Origin: Flavobacterium limicola
GTDB taxonomy: Bacteria > Bacteroidota > Bacteroidia > Flavobacteriales > Flavobacteriaceae
Reading direction: 5' to 3'
DNA: 64,000 bases
Assembly: GCF_003634755.1 (NCBI RefSeq)
Contig: NZ_RBXA01000002.1
Location: 124,001-188,000, forward strand
How positions within the stretch are numbered: the first letter of the stretch is position 1; every line of letters starts with the position of its first letter. This document shows, one piece after another, positions 8,190 through 16,516 of the stretch. The translations under genes and the position numbers were made by a program. The notes beneath the pieces are model-generated. The model was not told where the DNA came from, did no database searches, and saw nothing but the letters and a program-made list of their open reading frames with translations.

Positions 8190-9353
8190 ATGGAAAATCC
8201 AGAAGAAGAAAAAAAGGAATTTGTACCAAATATCTTTGATTTAACCGAAAATTATTTGTCTAAAAGATATGACTTTCGATATAATGAAATTGCTCTCGAG
8301 ATTGAGTGTAAATCAAAAAAAGAAATTCAATATAAATCATTTAATGAAAGTTCATTATATATTGAGTTGCAAAAAAGAGGTATTAAGATATCTATAAATA
8401 ATTTGCTGGCGATATTGCGAAGTGGATATGTAAATGATTACAACCCTATTAAAGATTTTTTCCTGTCTTTGTCACCTTGGGATGGTCAAAATCATATACA
8501 AAAGTTGGCAAGTTATGTTTCTATTTATGATAAAAATCAGTTTGAGTATCATTTTTTAAAATGGTGTGTTAGAACCGTAAAATGCGTTTTTAAAGATGAT
8601 TATTTCAATAAACAAGCTTTTGTACTCGTTCATAAAGGGCAAAGTAGCGGAAAAAGTACGTTTTGCCGTTTTATGTGTCCTCCGGCTTTAGCAAACTACA
8701 TTGCGGAAGATCTCTCTAATGATAAAGATGCACGTATTTTATTAGCAAAGAATTTTTTGATAAACCTAGACGAACTCGCCGTACTTTCAAAAAAAGAGAT
8801 TAATCAGTTAAAATCATATTTTTCAAAAACGTCAATAAACGAGCGCCTTCCTTATGACCGTAAAAACAGTATTTTGCCTCGTGTATGCTCATTTATTGGA
8901 AGCACAAATATGGCTACGTTCCTCAACGATGAAACAGGATCTGTAAGGTGGTTGTGTTTCGAATTAACCTCTCCCATAAATTTTGCTTATAAAACAGAAA
9001 TTGACATTAATAAAGTTTGGGCACAAGCATACGCTTTAGCGAATAGTGATTTCGATTGTGAATTGTCTTTTAAAGATGTTCAGGAAAACGAAAAACGCAA
9101 CTCAAAATACACAACACTTTCTGTGGAACATGAAGTAATAAGTAAGTATTTAAAAATTCCTGAAAATGACACCAATAACCAATTTATGACATCAAGTGAT
9201 ATAATGCATCATTTATCAGTTAAATACCAGCGATTAAATCATATTTCTATTGGTAAAGCAATGATTTCACTAGGATTTGAGCGAATTAAAGATAAGGAAA
9301 GGCAAGTATATGGTTATATGGTTACTTCTTTGCCATTATACGATTCAAATTAA
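8190..9353 (+). CDS. VirE-family (virulence-associated E) primase/helicase-type ATPase
   Basis: 387 residues from ATG 8190; the open frame reaches back to a TTG at 8121, but those codons overlap the ATTGTGT repeats. Walker A is GQSSGKST (about 150-157), with a Walker B-like NLDEL some 45 residues later and an arginine-finger-like block DRKNSILPRVCSFIGSTN. The N-terminal YNPIKDFFLSLSPWDGQNHI block is typical of VirE proteins. Relatives in phages and mobilizable elements act with origins as replicative helicase/primase modules. The long repeat region downstream fits an origin it could act on. Confidence 0.82.
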   Translation: MENPEEEKKEFVPNIFDLTENYLSKRYDFRYNEIALEIECKSKKEIQYKSFNESSLYIELQKRGIKISINNLLAILRSGYVNDYNPIKDFFLSLSPWDGQNHIQKLASYVSIYDKNQFEYHFLKWCVRTVKCVFKDDYFNKQAFVLVHKGQSSGKSTFCRFMCPPALANYIAEDLSNDKDARILLAKNFLINLDELAVLSKKEINQLKSYFSKTSINERLPYDRKNSILPRVCSFIGSTNMATFLNDETGSVRWLCFELTSPINFAYKTEIDINKVWAQAYALANSDFDCELSFKDVQENEKRNSKYTTLSVEHEVISKYLKIPENDTNNQFMTSSDIMHHLSVKYQRLNHISIGKAMISLGFERIKDKERQVYGYMVTSLPLYDSN

Positions 9354-9385
9354 AAAAATAGAAAAAGATGATTCCTTCTTACATA

Positions 9386-9600
9386 GTTACCTTGAATATT
9401 CTGAAGTCCTTCAAATACTAGGATTTTTCTAGGTAACTTAATATAAAAATGTTCTTACCTATAGTTACCTAACTTACCTAAAGAGTTAAAGTAAAAATAA
9501 TAGAAACTATAAATATTTTGTTAGGTAAGTTAGGTAAGATAAAAAAAAACATGAAAATAACTTACTTCCCTTGCTATTACTAGGCCAGGTAACTAGGTAT
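9386..9600. repeat. cluster of AGGTAA(C/G) motifs in both orientations
   Basis: The 7-mer AGGTAAC/AGGTAAG or its complement occurs at about 9386, 9431, 9464, 9473, 9523, 9532 and 9587, with partial copies at 9455 and 9595. The middle copies form a perfect 17-bp inverted repeat (9465-9481 with 9521-9537) around 39 bases. Iteron-like; no ORF covers it. Confidence 0.7.
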
Positions 9601-9676
9601 GAAGAAATATAAAAAAACAAATTAATTTTTTACTTCTGAAGTTAAATTAAAAGTTAACCCCACAAAATTAAAAACA

Positions 9677-9847
9677 ATGAAAAAGTTAAATGAGATTATT
9701 TCGAAACAGCTAAGCCTATATAATGCCCATACTATTATTAACGACGAATCATTTGCAATCACAAAAGTAAAGTTCCTATTAATCATTAAAAGAACAATTA
9801 ACTATTCTTTTTTTCCTTTAAGAAAATTGACCTTGATTTTCTTGTGA
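9677..9847 (+). CDS. possible 56-aa protein
   Basis: ATG AAA AAG at 9677 opens a 56-codon frame ending TGA at 9845-9847, rich in Lys, Ile and Leu, with a basic C-terminal part. It is the only sizeable frame in the 870-base non-coding region between the VirE and MobC genes. No family recognised; it may be chance. Confidence 0.25.
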   Translation: MKKLNEIISKQLSLYNAHTIINDESFAITKVKFLLIIKRTINYSFFPLRKLTLIFL

Positions 9848-9870
9848 TAGAAGAAGTGTGTTTTAAAAAG

Positions 9871-9957
9871 CACATTTAATAAATAATTAAATAATTAGTT
9901 ATTTATTAAATGTGTAAATAAGTTAATTAATTTATTAATTAACTTATTTACACATTT
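9871..9957. repeat. two overlapping, mutually exclusive perfect inverted repeats
   Basis: Arm pair one: 9871-9886 with 9899-9914, 16 bp perfect, 12-base loop. Arm pair two: 9908-9930 with 9935-9957, 23 bp perfect, 4-base loop TTTA. The pairs share bases 9908-9914, so only one hairpin can form completely. The right arm of the second runs straight into the 8-bp tandem array. Confidence 0.85.
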
Positions 9958-10078
9958 ACACATTTACACATTTACACATTTACACATTTACACATTTACA
10001 CATTTACACATTTACACATTTACACATTTACACATTTACACATTTACACATTTACACATTTACACATTTACACATTTA
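9951..10078. repeat. 16 perfect tandem copies of CACATTTA
   Basis: The 8-bp unit CACATTTA is repeated 16 times without error (128 bp), with partial units at both sides. It is AT-rich (75%), contains no ORF and lies 145 bases before mobC. It could be an iteron array of an origin of replication or transfer, or a slippage-prone tract. Confidence 0.95.
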
Positions 10079-10223
10079 CATTTATACAAATACAAATAAA
10101 TAATTTCAAAATAATTATGTTCAAAAAAAAAACATAGCAAGGTACTTTTTTTGGGCCTTTAAGAAGCCAAGAATTTAAAATCCCACGTAAACTCGAATTT
10201 TTTTAACACTAAACTATATTTAT

Positions 10224-10565
10224 ATGACATTTAAAGGAGGAGCACCCAGGAAAGAAGAAGATCTAAAATTAAAGTACAGAATGAAATTAAACTTCAATTT
10301 AGAAGAATTTAATTTGATAAAAAGCAAGTCTTTGTATTCAAATAAGATTTTAAAGGACATTATTTTACAGGCGATTTTAAATAATTCCATAAATATTAGT
10401 ACTGATAAAGATCCAAAATATAACCAGGAATTAAATAAAATTGGAATTAATTTGAATCAGATAGTAAAAAAAGCAAATTCGATTAAGGAATTATCTAATA
10501 GTGATATTCAAAAAATGATTTATTTAATGGATGTAATTCAAAAAAAAATATTACATGATAGCTAA
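10224..10565 (+). CDS. mobC: MobC-like relaxosome accessory protein
   Basis: 113 residues. The C-terminal half carries the MobC signature ELNKIGINLNQIVKKAN followed by a helical segment; the N-terminal half is basic (GGAPRKEEDLKLKYRMKL) and should bind DNA. MobC proteins help the relaxase to open oriT. Its stop lies 11 bases inside the next gene, so the two are translationally coupled. The AAAGGAGGAGC stretch just after the ATG is not a ribosome site for this gene. Confidence 0.82.
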   Translation: MTFKGGAPRKEEDLKLKYRMKLNFNLEEFNLIKSKSLYSNKILKDIILQAILNNSINISTDKDPKYNQELNKIGINLNQIVKKANSIKELSNSDIQKMIYLMDVIQKKILHDS

Positions 10566-12138
10566 TATAACTCAAGGAAGTTTTTTAAAACAATTACTAG
10601 AATATAATCAAAAAAAAATTGATAAAGGAGAAGCGTCTGTTTTAGCAGTAGGAAATATTTTCATGGACAATGTAAAAATAGCAGAATCTATGATATCAAT
10701 TTATGGAAATAATAGTAATAGAAAAGATAAATTTTTTCACGTTTCTTTGAATTTTACACAAAACGATATTAATGTTATCGACGATGATTTATTAAGAAAC
10801 ATAGCGAAAGAATATTTATTAGGAGTAGGATTTGATGAAGATCACCCTTATATAGTTTACAAGCATGAAGACACACTGCACCCTCACGTGCACGTAGTAA
10901 CTAGTAAAATAGACGTAAATGGAAAATGCGTTTCAAAAGCTAACGATTATAGACAAAGCCAGGAAATAACTAGAGGATTGGAAATAAAATATAATTTAAC
11001 TCAAATTAGCTCAACGAAAAATATTGCAAAAACTGTAATTGATGAAAAAATACAGATTAATACAAATTTAAAAGATAAATTAAATTTTCATTTGAAATTT
11101 GCGTTAAAGACCTACAGGGTGCAAACGTATAAAGAATTTCAAGATTATTTAAATCTAAACAGTTTAGATATTAGTCATATTTCTGGAATAAATGAAATAG
11201 AAGGGAAACCTGTTACCTATGAAGGAATAATTTTTAATGATTTAAATAAAGACTTTAAACAACAACAAAAAGGTATAAAAGCAAGTTCGTTGTATTTAAA
11301 ACCAACAGTCCAAAATTTGGAAGTGTTTTTTAAAAGTAATAAAGAATATCATAAATTGAAAAAAAGAATTATTCAGGATGTCATTAATAAAGTTTTTACT
11401 AATTATGACAAAATTACAGTCGAAGATTTTGCTGAAAATTTAAATGAAAAAGGATTTCAGTTTAACTATCAAAAAGACAGTAATAATAATTTAGTTGGTG
11501 TTTCTTTTACTAATATAGAAACAGGGTATAAATATTCTGGAGAGAACATTGGTGAAAATTATAATGCAAAAAATCTAACTGCATTATTTGGTATTAATAC
11601 TAAAAAAAAACAAAAAAATAGTACTGTAACACTTTATAAAAAATATAGAAACAATATTTTAAATCCTGCAAAAAAAGTTGATGAAATAAGTAATTTAATA
11701 GAGTTGGGGTTTAATGTATTATTGGACAACAATAATTTATATATTTCTGATTATAAAAATAGTTCACCAAAAGATTTTGTATTGTTCAGAAAAAATGTTG
11801 ATTATCTAGAACCTGAAACCATACAATTAATTAAGAAATCTTTAGATTTGAATTTCAATGATTTATCAAAATCGGATACATTAAAATTTGAATACTGTAG
11901 AGCAATCGCTATTAATAATTTTCCTAGAATTGAAAAATTAAAATTTGAAATAGTGAACCTAAATACCATAAAAGATAGTATTCCAGAAAAACAAATTCCA
12001 AATGAAATTAAGGACCTGTTTACGGATGTTATAGTAACCCAAGAAACTGAAATTACTTATAATGATGATTCTATTAGTGACGTTGATAAAAAGAACAAAA
12101 AAAATAATCCTTTTATTAGAAGGAAAAGGAGGTTATAA
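10555..12138 (+). CDS. MobA-type relaxase (HUH nuclease)
   Basis: 527 residues. The relaxase domain fills the first 180 or so: candidate catalytic Tyr17 in LLEYNQKK, FFHVSLNF (60-67) and the metal-binding His cluster H104, H109, H111, H113 in HEDTLHPHVHVV. The layout matches Bacteroidota relaxases of the MOBP/BfmA-like kind. It nicks oriT on one strand and leads the transfer of the island. The remaining 350 residues are Asn/Lys-rich without a recognised domain, ending in a basic RRKRRL tail. No coupling protein or mating-pair genes are present, hence a mobilizable rather than conjugative element. Confidence 0.85.
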   Translation: MIANITQGSFLKQLLEYNQKKIDKGEASVLAVGNIFMDNVKIAESMISIYGNNSNRKDKFFHVSLNFTQNDINVIDDDLLRNIAKEYLLGVGFDEDHPYIVYKHEDTLHPHVHVVTSKIDVNGKCVSKANDYRQSQEITRGLEIKYNLTQISSTKNIAKTVIDEKIQINTNLKDKLNFHLKFALKTYRVQTYKEFQDYLNLNSLDISHISGINEIEGKPVTYEGIIFNDLNKDFKQQQKGIKASSLYLKPTVQNLEVFFKSNKEYHKLKKRIIQDVINKVFTNYDKITVEDFAENLNEKGFQFNYQKDSNNNLVGVSFTNIETGYKYSGENIGENYNAKNLTALFGINTKKKQKNSTVTLYKKYRNNILNPAKKVDEISNLIELGFNVLLDNNNLYISDYKNSSPKDFVLFRKNVDYLEPETIQLIKKSLDLNFNDLSKSDTLKFEYCRAIAINNFPRIEKLKFEIVNLNTIKDSIPEKQIPNEIKDLFTDVIVTQETEITYNDDSISDVDKKNKKNNPFIRRKRRL

Positions 12139-12181
12139 ATTATGAGACACTCTTCATAAAGTGTTTAAGTTAAAAATAATA

Positions 12182-12219
12182 GGGTTTGACTTTTTAATAA
12201 AAGTGAACCCCTTTTTTTT
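12182..12219 (+). terminator. terminator after the relaxase gene
   Basis: GGGTT..ACTTTT pairs with AAAAGT.AACCC with a small internal loop; CTTTTTTTT follows. It separates mobilization genes from the defence cargo. Confidence 0.7.
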
Positions 12220-12715
12220 GCTATATAATTAAATTTTGTCTGTAATTACTTTTGAAATTGCACCAATCCAATAATTTTATATAGATCTTCTCTTGCTTAC
12301 CCTATACTTTTTTATTTCTTTTCTTATAATTTATAGATAATAACTCATCCGTTTATGGTTTTCCTCAATTGTCTTCTATTGATTTTTTGTACTATTGTAT
12401 ATAGTATTTAAAAAAAACTATTCAATAATAATTATAATTCTGTATATAGAAACTCAATAGTGAAGGCATAACTATGATAACGGGTATTAGTGGTACTAAA
12501 TACCAAGATTTATTAAAATTTATTCAAAATGCAAAATTACTGCAACAGTATAGAAGTGAAATACCTTATTAAAACCAGCAATATAATATCTAAAATTATA
12601 TCATTTTTATAAAAAAAAATTATTTTTGAATAATTATACAATTAAATAAATTTTCATATTTCATTATTTTGCTTACATTTGTGTCAGAAATGAATAATAT
12701 TACAAATATAATCAA
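12220..12715. other. AT-rich spacer before the restriction-modification locus
   Basis: About 500 bases without a credible gene. A 32-codon frame at 12474 was judged chance. The 3' end holds the presumed promoter of the downstream operon (12674-12681). Confidence 0.5.
12674..12681 (+). promoter_or_regulatory. -7 element of the defence operon
   Basis: TACATTTG matches TAnnTTTG exactly and lies 34 bases before the first hsdS start. No TTG lies at the standard distance upstream, so the -33 half is missing or divergent. Confidence 0.4.
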
Positions 12716-13273
12716 ATGCAGGTTAAGATAAAAGAAATAGCAAATATTCAGTTCGGTTATTACGGGCAACCTAGTAAATACGGGACTATTCCATATTTTC
12801 AAGCCAAACATTTCAATGAATTTGGTCAATATATTGGGGAGAATGATACCTTTTTAGAAGAAGATCCAAAATCAATGGCTAATATATTACAAGATGGAGA
12901 TGTGCTTTTTGTGGCAAAAGGGTTTCGTTTTTTTGCCACATTATACAAAGAAGATTTTGGAAATGCTATTGCATCTTCTATCTTTTTTGTTTTAAGACCT
13001 GATAAAACTAGAATTATCCCAGCCTACTTGGTTTCGGTTTTAAATCTTCCTAAAAATTTATTGCACTTTCAACAGTCAGGTGCCGGAAGTACAATTCCCT
13101 CCATTCGCAAAAATGAACTGGCAGATTTTACATTAAATTTATTGTCACTGGAACAACAACAAAAAGTGGTAGCGTTACAAGAATTATATTTTAAGGATAT
13201 TCAAATTACAGATGCATTAATCAGAGAAAAACAAAAACTTTTTCAAACAACAATTTCAAAAATCATAAAATAG
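12716..13273 (+). CDS. half-size type I restriction specificity protein (HsdS-like, one TRD)
   Basis: 185 residues, less than half a normal HsdS. It has one target recognition domain (IKEIANIQFGYYGQP... to SIRKNELADFTLNLLSL) and one C-terminal coiled-coil (EQQQKVVALQELYFKDIQITDALIREKQKLFQ), that is one half of the usual two-TRD arrangement. Half-S proteins can dimerise to specify a palindromic site. Its first base follows a -7 element by 34 bases, so it opens the operon. A full HsdS lies at 16517. Confidence 0.75.
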   Translation: MQVKIKEIANIQFGYYGQPSKYGTIPYFQAKHFNEFGQYIGENDTFLEEDPKSMANILQDGDVLFVAKGFRFFATLYKEDFGNAIASSIFFVLRPDKTRIIPAYLVSVLNLPKNLLHFQQSGAGSTIPSIRKNELADFTLNLLSLEQQQKVVALQELYFKDIQITDALIREKQKLFQTTISKIIK

Positions 13274-13280
13274 ATTTAAA

Positions 13281-13499
13281 ATGGCTAAAGTAAAAAATGA
13301 TGCTCCTGGAATGAAAGGGGAAAGAAGTAGAAACGACGATGGACAATTAAGACAAAAAAGAAGCGATACACATATCGGGACTATCGAACAGAAGTATAAC
13401 ATTGATTTAAATGTAAGGAGTGATATGCATTTAGGCACATATTTAGAAAAAAATGATATTGCATCATTAAATGATTTAGTAAATAATAATAAAAAGTAA
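13281..13499 (+). CDS. small basic protein of the type I locus
   Basis: 72 residues, starting 8 bases after the half-HsdS. The first half is charged (KGERSRNDDGQLRQKRSD); the rest contains two similar pieces, RSDTHIGTIEQKYNIDLNV and RSDMHLGTYLEKNDIASLN. I know of small proteins with this look in front of hsdM in Bacteroidota, but not their function. Spacing of 20 bases to hsdM supports a shared transcript. Confidence 0.6.
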   Translation: MAKVKNDAPGMKGERSRNDDGQLRQKRSDTHIGTIEQKYNIDLNVRSDMHLGTYLEKNDIASLNDLVNNNKK

Positions 13500-13519
13500 A
13501 GGTTTTAAAAACAGAGACT

Positions 13520-15052
13520 ATGGCAGAGAATATAATTACACAAAGAGACATCAACAATATAGTTTGGAAAGCCTGTGATACTTTACGGCCGGTAATGGGA
13601 AGTGAGCAATACAAAGATTATATCCTTACATTATTGTTTATTAAATACCTCTCCGATGTTTGGAAAGACAAAGTGGAGCAATACCGCCTTAAATATCCTG
13701 ATAATGAAGAAATGGTGCAACGCCAATTACAAAGAGAGCGTTTTATATTGCCTGAAATAAGCAATTTCGATTACCTGTATCAAAACCGTAATGAGCCAAA
13801 TATCGGTGAAATTATCGATATTGGATTAACGGCTTTAGAGGATGCAAACCGTTCCAAATTAGCTATGGTGTTCCGTAGCATATCTTTTAATTCCGAAACG
13901 GTGTTTGGTCAAACCAAACAGCGTAACGCCATTATGAAAAACTTGCTGGTTGATTTTTCCGCTCTTGATTTGCAACCCTCCCATTTAGAAGGAAACGATA
14001 TCATCGGCGATAGCTACGAGTTTCTAATTTCAAAATTTGCTGGGGAAAGTGGTAAGAAGTCAGGCGAGTTCTACACGCCAGGTGAAGTAAGTACCTTATT
14101 AGCCAAATTAGTTGATCCTCAACCCGGAAACAGAATATGCGATCCCACTGCAGGGTCGGGATCTTTATTGATAAAGGTAGCCAATGAAGTAGAAGGTAAA
14201 AACTATTCACTCTATGGTCAGGAAAACAATGGAAGCACTTGGGCCTTATGTCGTATGAATATGTTTTTGCACGAACAGGACAGTGCCACAATAGAATGGG
14301 GTGATACCATCAACAATCCTAAACTATTGGAGAAAGACAACTTAATGAAGTTCAATATTGTGGTGGCAAATCCCCCTTTTTCGCTTGACAAATGGGGTGC
14401 CGATACTGCAGCATCAGACCAGTTTAACCGTTTCCATAGAGGCGTTCCTCCAAAAAGCAAAGGCGATTATGCTTTTATCAGTCACATGATAGAAACCACC
14501 TATGAAGATGTGGGTAAAGTGGGAGTAATTGTGCCACACGGTGTATTGTTCCGTAGTAGTAGCGAAGGACAAATTCGTAAAAAATTAATTGATGAAAATT
14601 TGTTGGAAGCCGTTATTGGTTTACCTGCAAATCTGTTTTTTGGCACTGGAATTCCAGCAGCCATATTAATTTTCAACAGAGGAAAAGGAGGAAATAAAGA
14701 TGTTTTGTTTATTGATGCCAGTAGAGAATTTGAGAGTGGAAAAAATCAAAATAAATTAAGAGAAATTGACATTAAGCATATTGTAAGAGCTTTCAAAGCA
14801 TTCAAAGCTGCTACACCGCTATCTACTGAAAAAGGGACTGTTACAGAAGACAAATACAGTTACCGTGCTTCTATTGCTGATATTATAGAAAATGATTACA
14901 ACTTGAATATTCCACGTTATGTAGATACATTTGAGGAAGAGGAAGAAGTAGATATCAAAGCCACGCATACCAATATTACCGAACTAAAAAAACAACTAAC
15001 CGAAGTAGAAAATCAAATGGAAAACTACTTGAAAGAGTTGAATTTAATCTAG
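13520..15052 (+). CDS. hsdM: type I DNA methyltransferase subunit HsdM
   Basis: 510 residues. The N-terminal helical HsdM domain (about 10-150) is followed by an N6-adenine methyltransferase domain: GEFYTPGEVSTLLAKL, SAM-binding DPTAGSGSLL (208-217) and catalytic NPPF (284-287). The C-terminal end is a coiled-coil (ITELKKQLTEVENQMENYLKEL) that contacts HsdS. It methylates adenine in the site chosen by HsdS and protects host DNA. Length and motif order are normal, so the enzyme is probably active. Confidence 0.95.
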   Translation: MAENIITQRDINNIVWKACDTLRPVMGSEQYKDYILTLLFIKYLSDVWKDKVEQYRLKYPDNEEMVQRQLQRERFILPEISNFDYLYQNRNEPNIGEIIDIGLTALEDANRSKLAMVFRSISFNSETVFGQTKQRNAIMKNLLVDFSALDLQPSHLEGNDIIGDSYEFLISKFAGESGKKSGEFYTPGEVSTLLAKLVDPQPGNRICDPTAGSGSLLIKVANEVEGKNYSLYGQENNGSTWALCRMNMFLHEQDSATIEWGDTINNPKLLEKDNLMKFNIVVANPPFSLDKWGADTAASDQFNRFHRGVPPKSKGDYAFISHMIETTYEDVGKVGVIVPHGVLFRSSSEGQIRKKLIDENLLEAVIGLPANLFFGTGIPAAILIFNRGKGGNKDVLFIDASREFESGKNQNKLREIDIKHIVRAFKAFKAATPLSTEKGTVTEDKYSYRASIADIIENDYNLNIPRYVDTFEEEEEVDIKATHTNITELKKQLTEVENQMENYLKELNLI

Positions 15053-15111
15053 TCTTTTTGATACCTATCGAATATTAAAAAAAGAAAACCAATCTCTAAA
15101 CTATTAAAAAT

Positions 15112-16491
15112 ATGAGTTATAAAAACATAAAAGCTACAATCGATACTATAAAAGCAAGAGTTGCAGCCTTTGGAGAATTGACTATTGAGCAAAAAAAGAA
15201 AATCAATTACAAATTCAGACTAGAATGGAATTTTAATTCTAATAGTATGGAAGGTAATACACTTACCATTGAAGAAACACGCAGTGTAATGGTAGGTAAT
15301 CTTACGGTTAATGATAAGCCACTAAAAGACATCTTGGAAATGCAAGGTCACGACCAAGTAATTGTCGAAATTTTACGCATTGGCAAAGGAGAATTAAGAC
15401 TTTCCGAAAAAAGAATTTGCGATATCCACAAAGCAATCATGCACGAGGAGGATGAATCAAAAAAGGATAAAATCGGGCGGTGGAAACAGGATGCTAATAT
15501 GATTTACAATACAAAAGGGGAAAGATATGATTTTGTGGCTCCAACGGAAGTACCGGATAAAATGCATGACCTTTTAAACCGAACCAATGCTGATATCGAT
15601 GCGATTAAGGCTAATAAGAAAAATGCACCACATCCAATCGATGTGGCCTTACAGTTTCATTTGGAGTATCTAAACATTCACCCGTTTTATGATGGCAATG
15701 GAAGAACAGCACGTATCCTGACAAACCTTATTTTAATTTCTTTAGGATACAACCCTTTTTGGATTAATGAAAACGACCGCAAAATCTATTACAATTACAT
15801 TAGTGACATTCAGGGTTATGGTGGCTCAAAAGACTTGTTTTACGAATATTGTGCCAAGCTTATTGAACGTTCTGAACAAATTGTTCTGGATGTCGTTGAG
15901 GGTATCGATATTACCGAAGCTGACGATATAAACAAAGAAATCTCACTTTGGAAAAAACAATTGGTTAAAAGTGACGAAGTGTTTCCTGTTTCGAATTATG
16001 CCATTGCTGAAATCTATCAGAGAGGTCTTAAAAAATTATTTGAAAAGATACTAGTTCAGGTGAGACAGTTTGACGATTTGTTTACCAAAAAGCGAATAAC
16101 AAATGGAATTAATTCAAGGAATCCAAAAGCAGACCATCTAGAAAATTTTGACAGTTTATTTGAAAAAATAATTGACCACACAAAACGCAAAGACGATTTA
16201 GAGGTAATGGTAGCTGGCAATATTGAAAGGGTTAATGACATTAAACTTAGTGTGCATTACAGCGGTTTCAAAAATGATGGCTTAAATACATTTAGTTCGT
16301 ATTGTGATTTATACGTCACTTTCAATGAATATAATTATGTAATAAACGATCATGGTAACAATACCGATCAGAATGATTTTGTCAAAAAATTATACTCCGA
16401 ACCATTGACAGATACTGAAATTGACACCATTACATCAACTATGATATCAAGATTATTCGAAAGAATTAAAGCTTCGGTGAAAAATCAATAA
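15112..16491 (+). CDS. Fic family protein (class II, self-inhibited)
   Basis: 459 residues. The Fic motif HPFYDGNGR is complete (190-198), so AMP or another nucleotide could be transferred to a target hydroxyl. An N-terminal inhibitory motif S-x-x-x-E-G (S43 to G48 in SNSMEG) marks class II, in which the Glu blocks ATP until released. The C-terminal 200 residues include a region resembling a substrate-binding or DNA-related tail, not recognised. It sits between hsdM and hsdS, 59 bases after hsdM, a place where Fic or RhuM genes are often found in type I loci; its job there is not established. Confidence 0.88.
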   Translation: MSYKNIKATIDTIKARVAAFGELTIEQKKKINYKFRLEWNFNSNSMEGNTLTIEETRSVMVGNLTVNDKPLKDILEMQGHDQVIVEILRIGKGELRLSEKRICDIHKAIMHEEDESKKDKIGRWKQDANMIYNTKGERYDFVAPTEVPDKMHDLLNRTNADIDAIKANKKNAPHPIDVALQFHLEYLNIHPFYDGNGRTARILTNLILISLGYNPFWINENDRKIYYNYISDIQGYGGSKDLFYEYCAKLIERSEQIVLDVVEGIDITEADDINKEISLWKKQLVKSDEVFPVSNYAIAEIYQRGLKKLFEKILVQVRQFDDLFTKKRITNGINSRNPKADHLENFDSLFEKIIDHTKRKDDLEVMVAGNIERVNDIKLSVHYSGFKNDGLNTFSSYCDLYVTFNEYNYVINDHGNNTDQNDFVKKLYSEPLTDTEIDTITSTMISRLFERIKASVKNQ

Positions 16492-16516
16492 TTTTTTAAT
16501 AAAAAGTTAAACTAAT

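Noticed and set aside
9951..10078. Tandem array considered as CRISPR
   Set aside because: Units are 8 bp, directly adjacent, with no spacers and no cas genes nearby.
12474..12572. 32-codon ORF in the spacer before the RM locus
   Set aside because: Too short, no family likeness, no ribosome site and no conserved context; chance is likelier.
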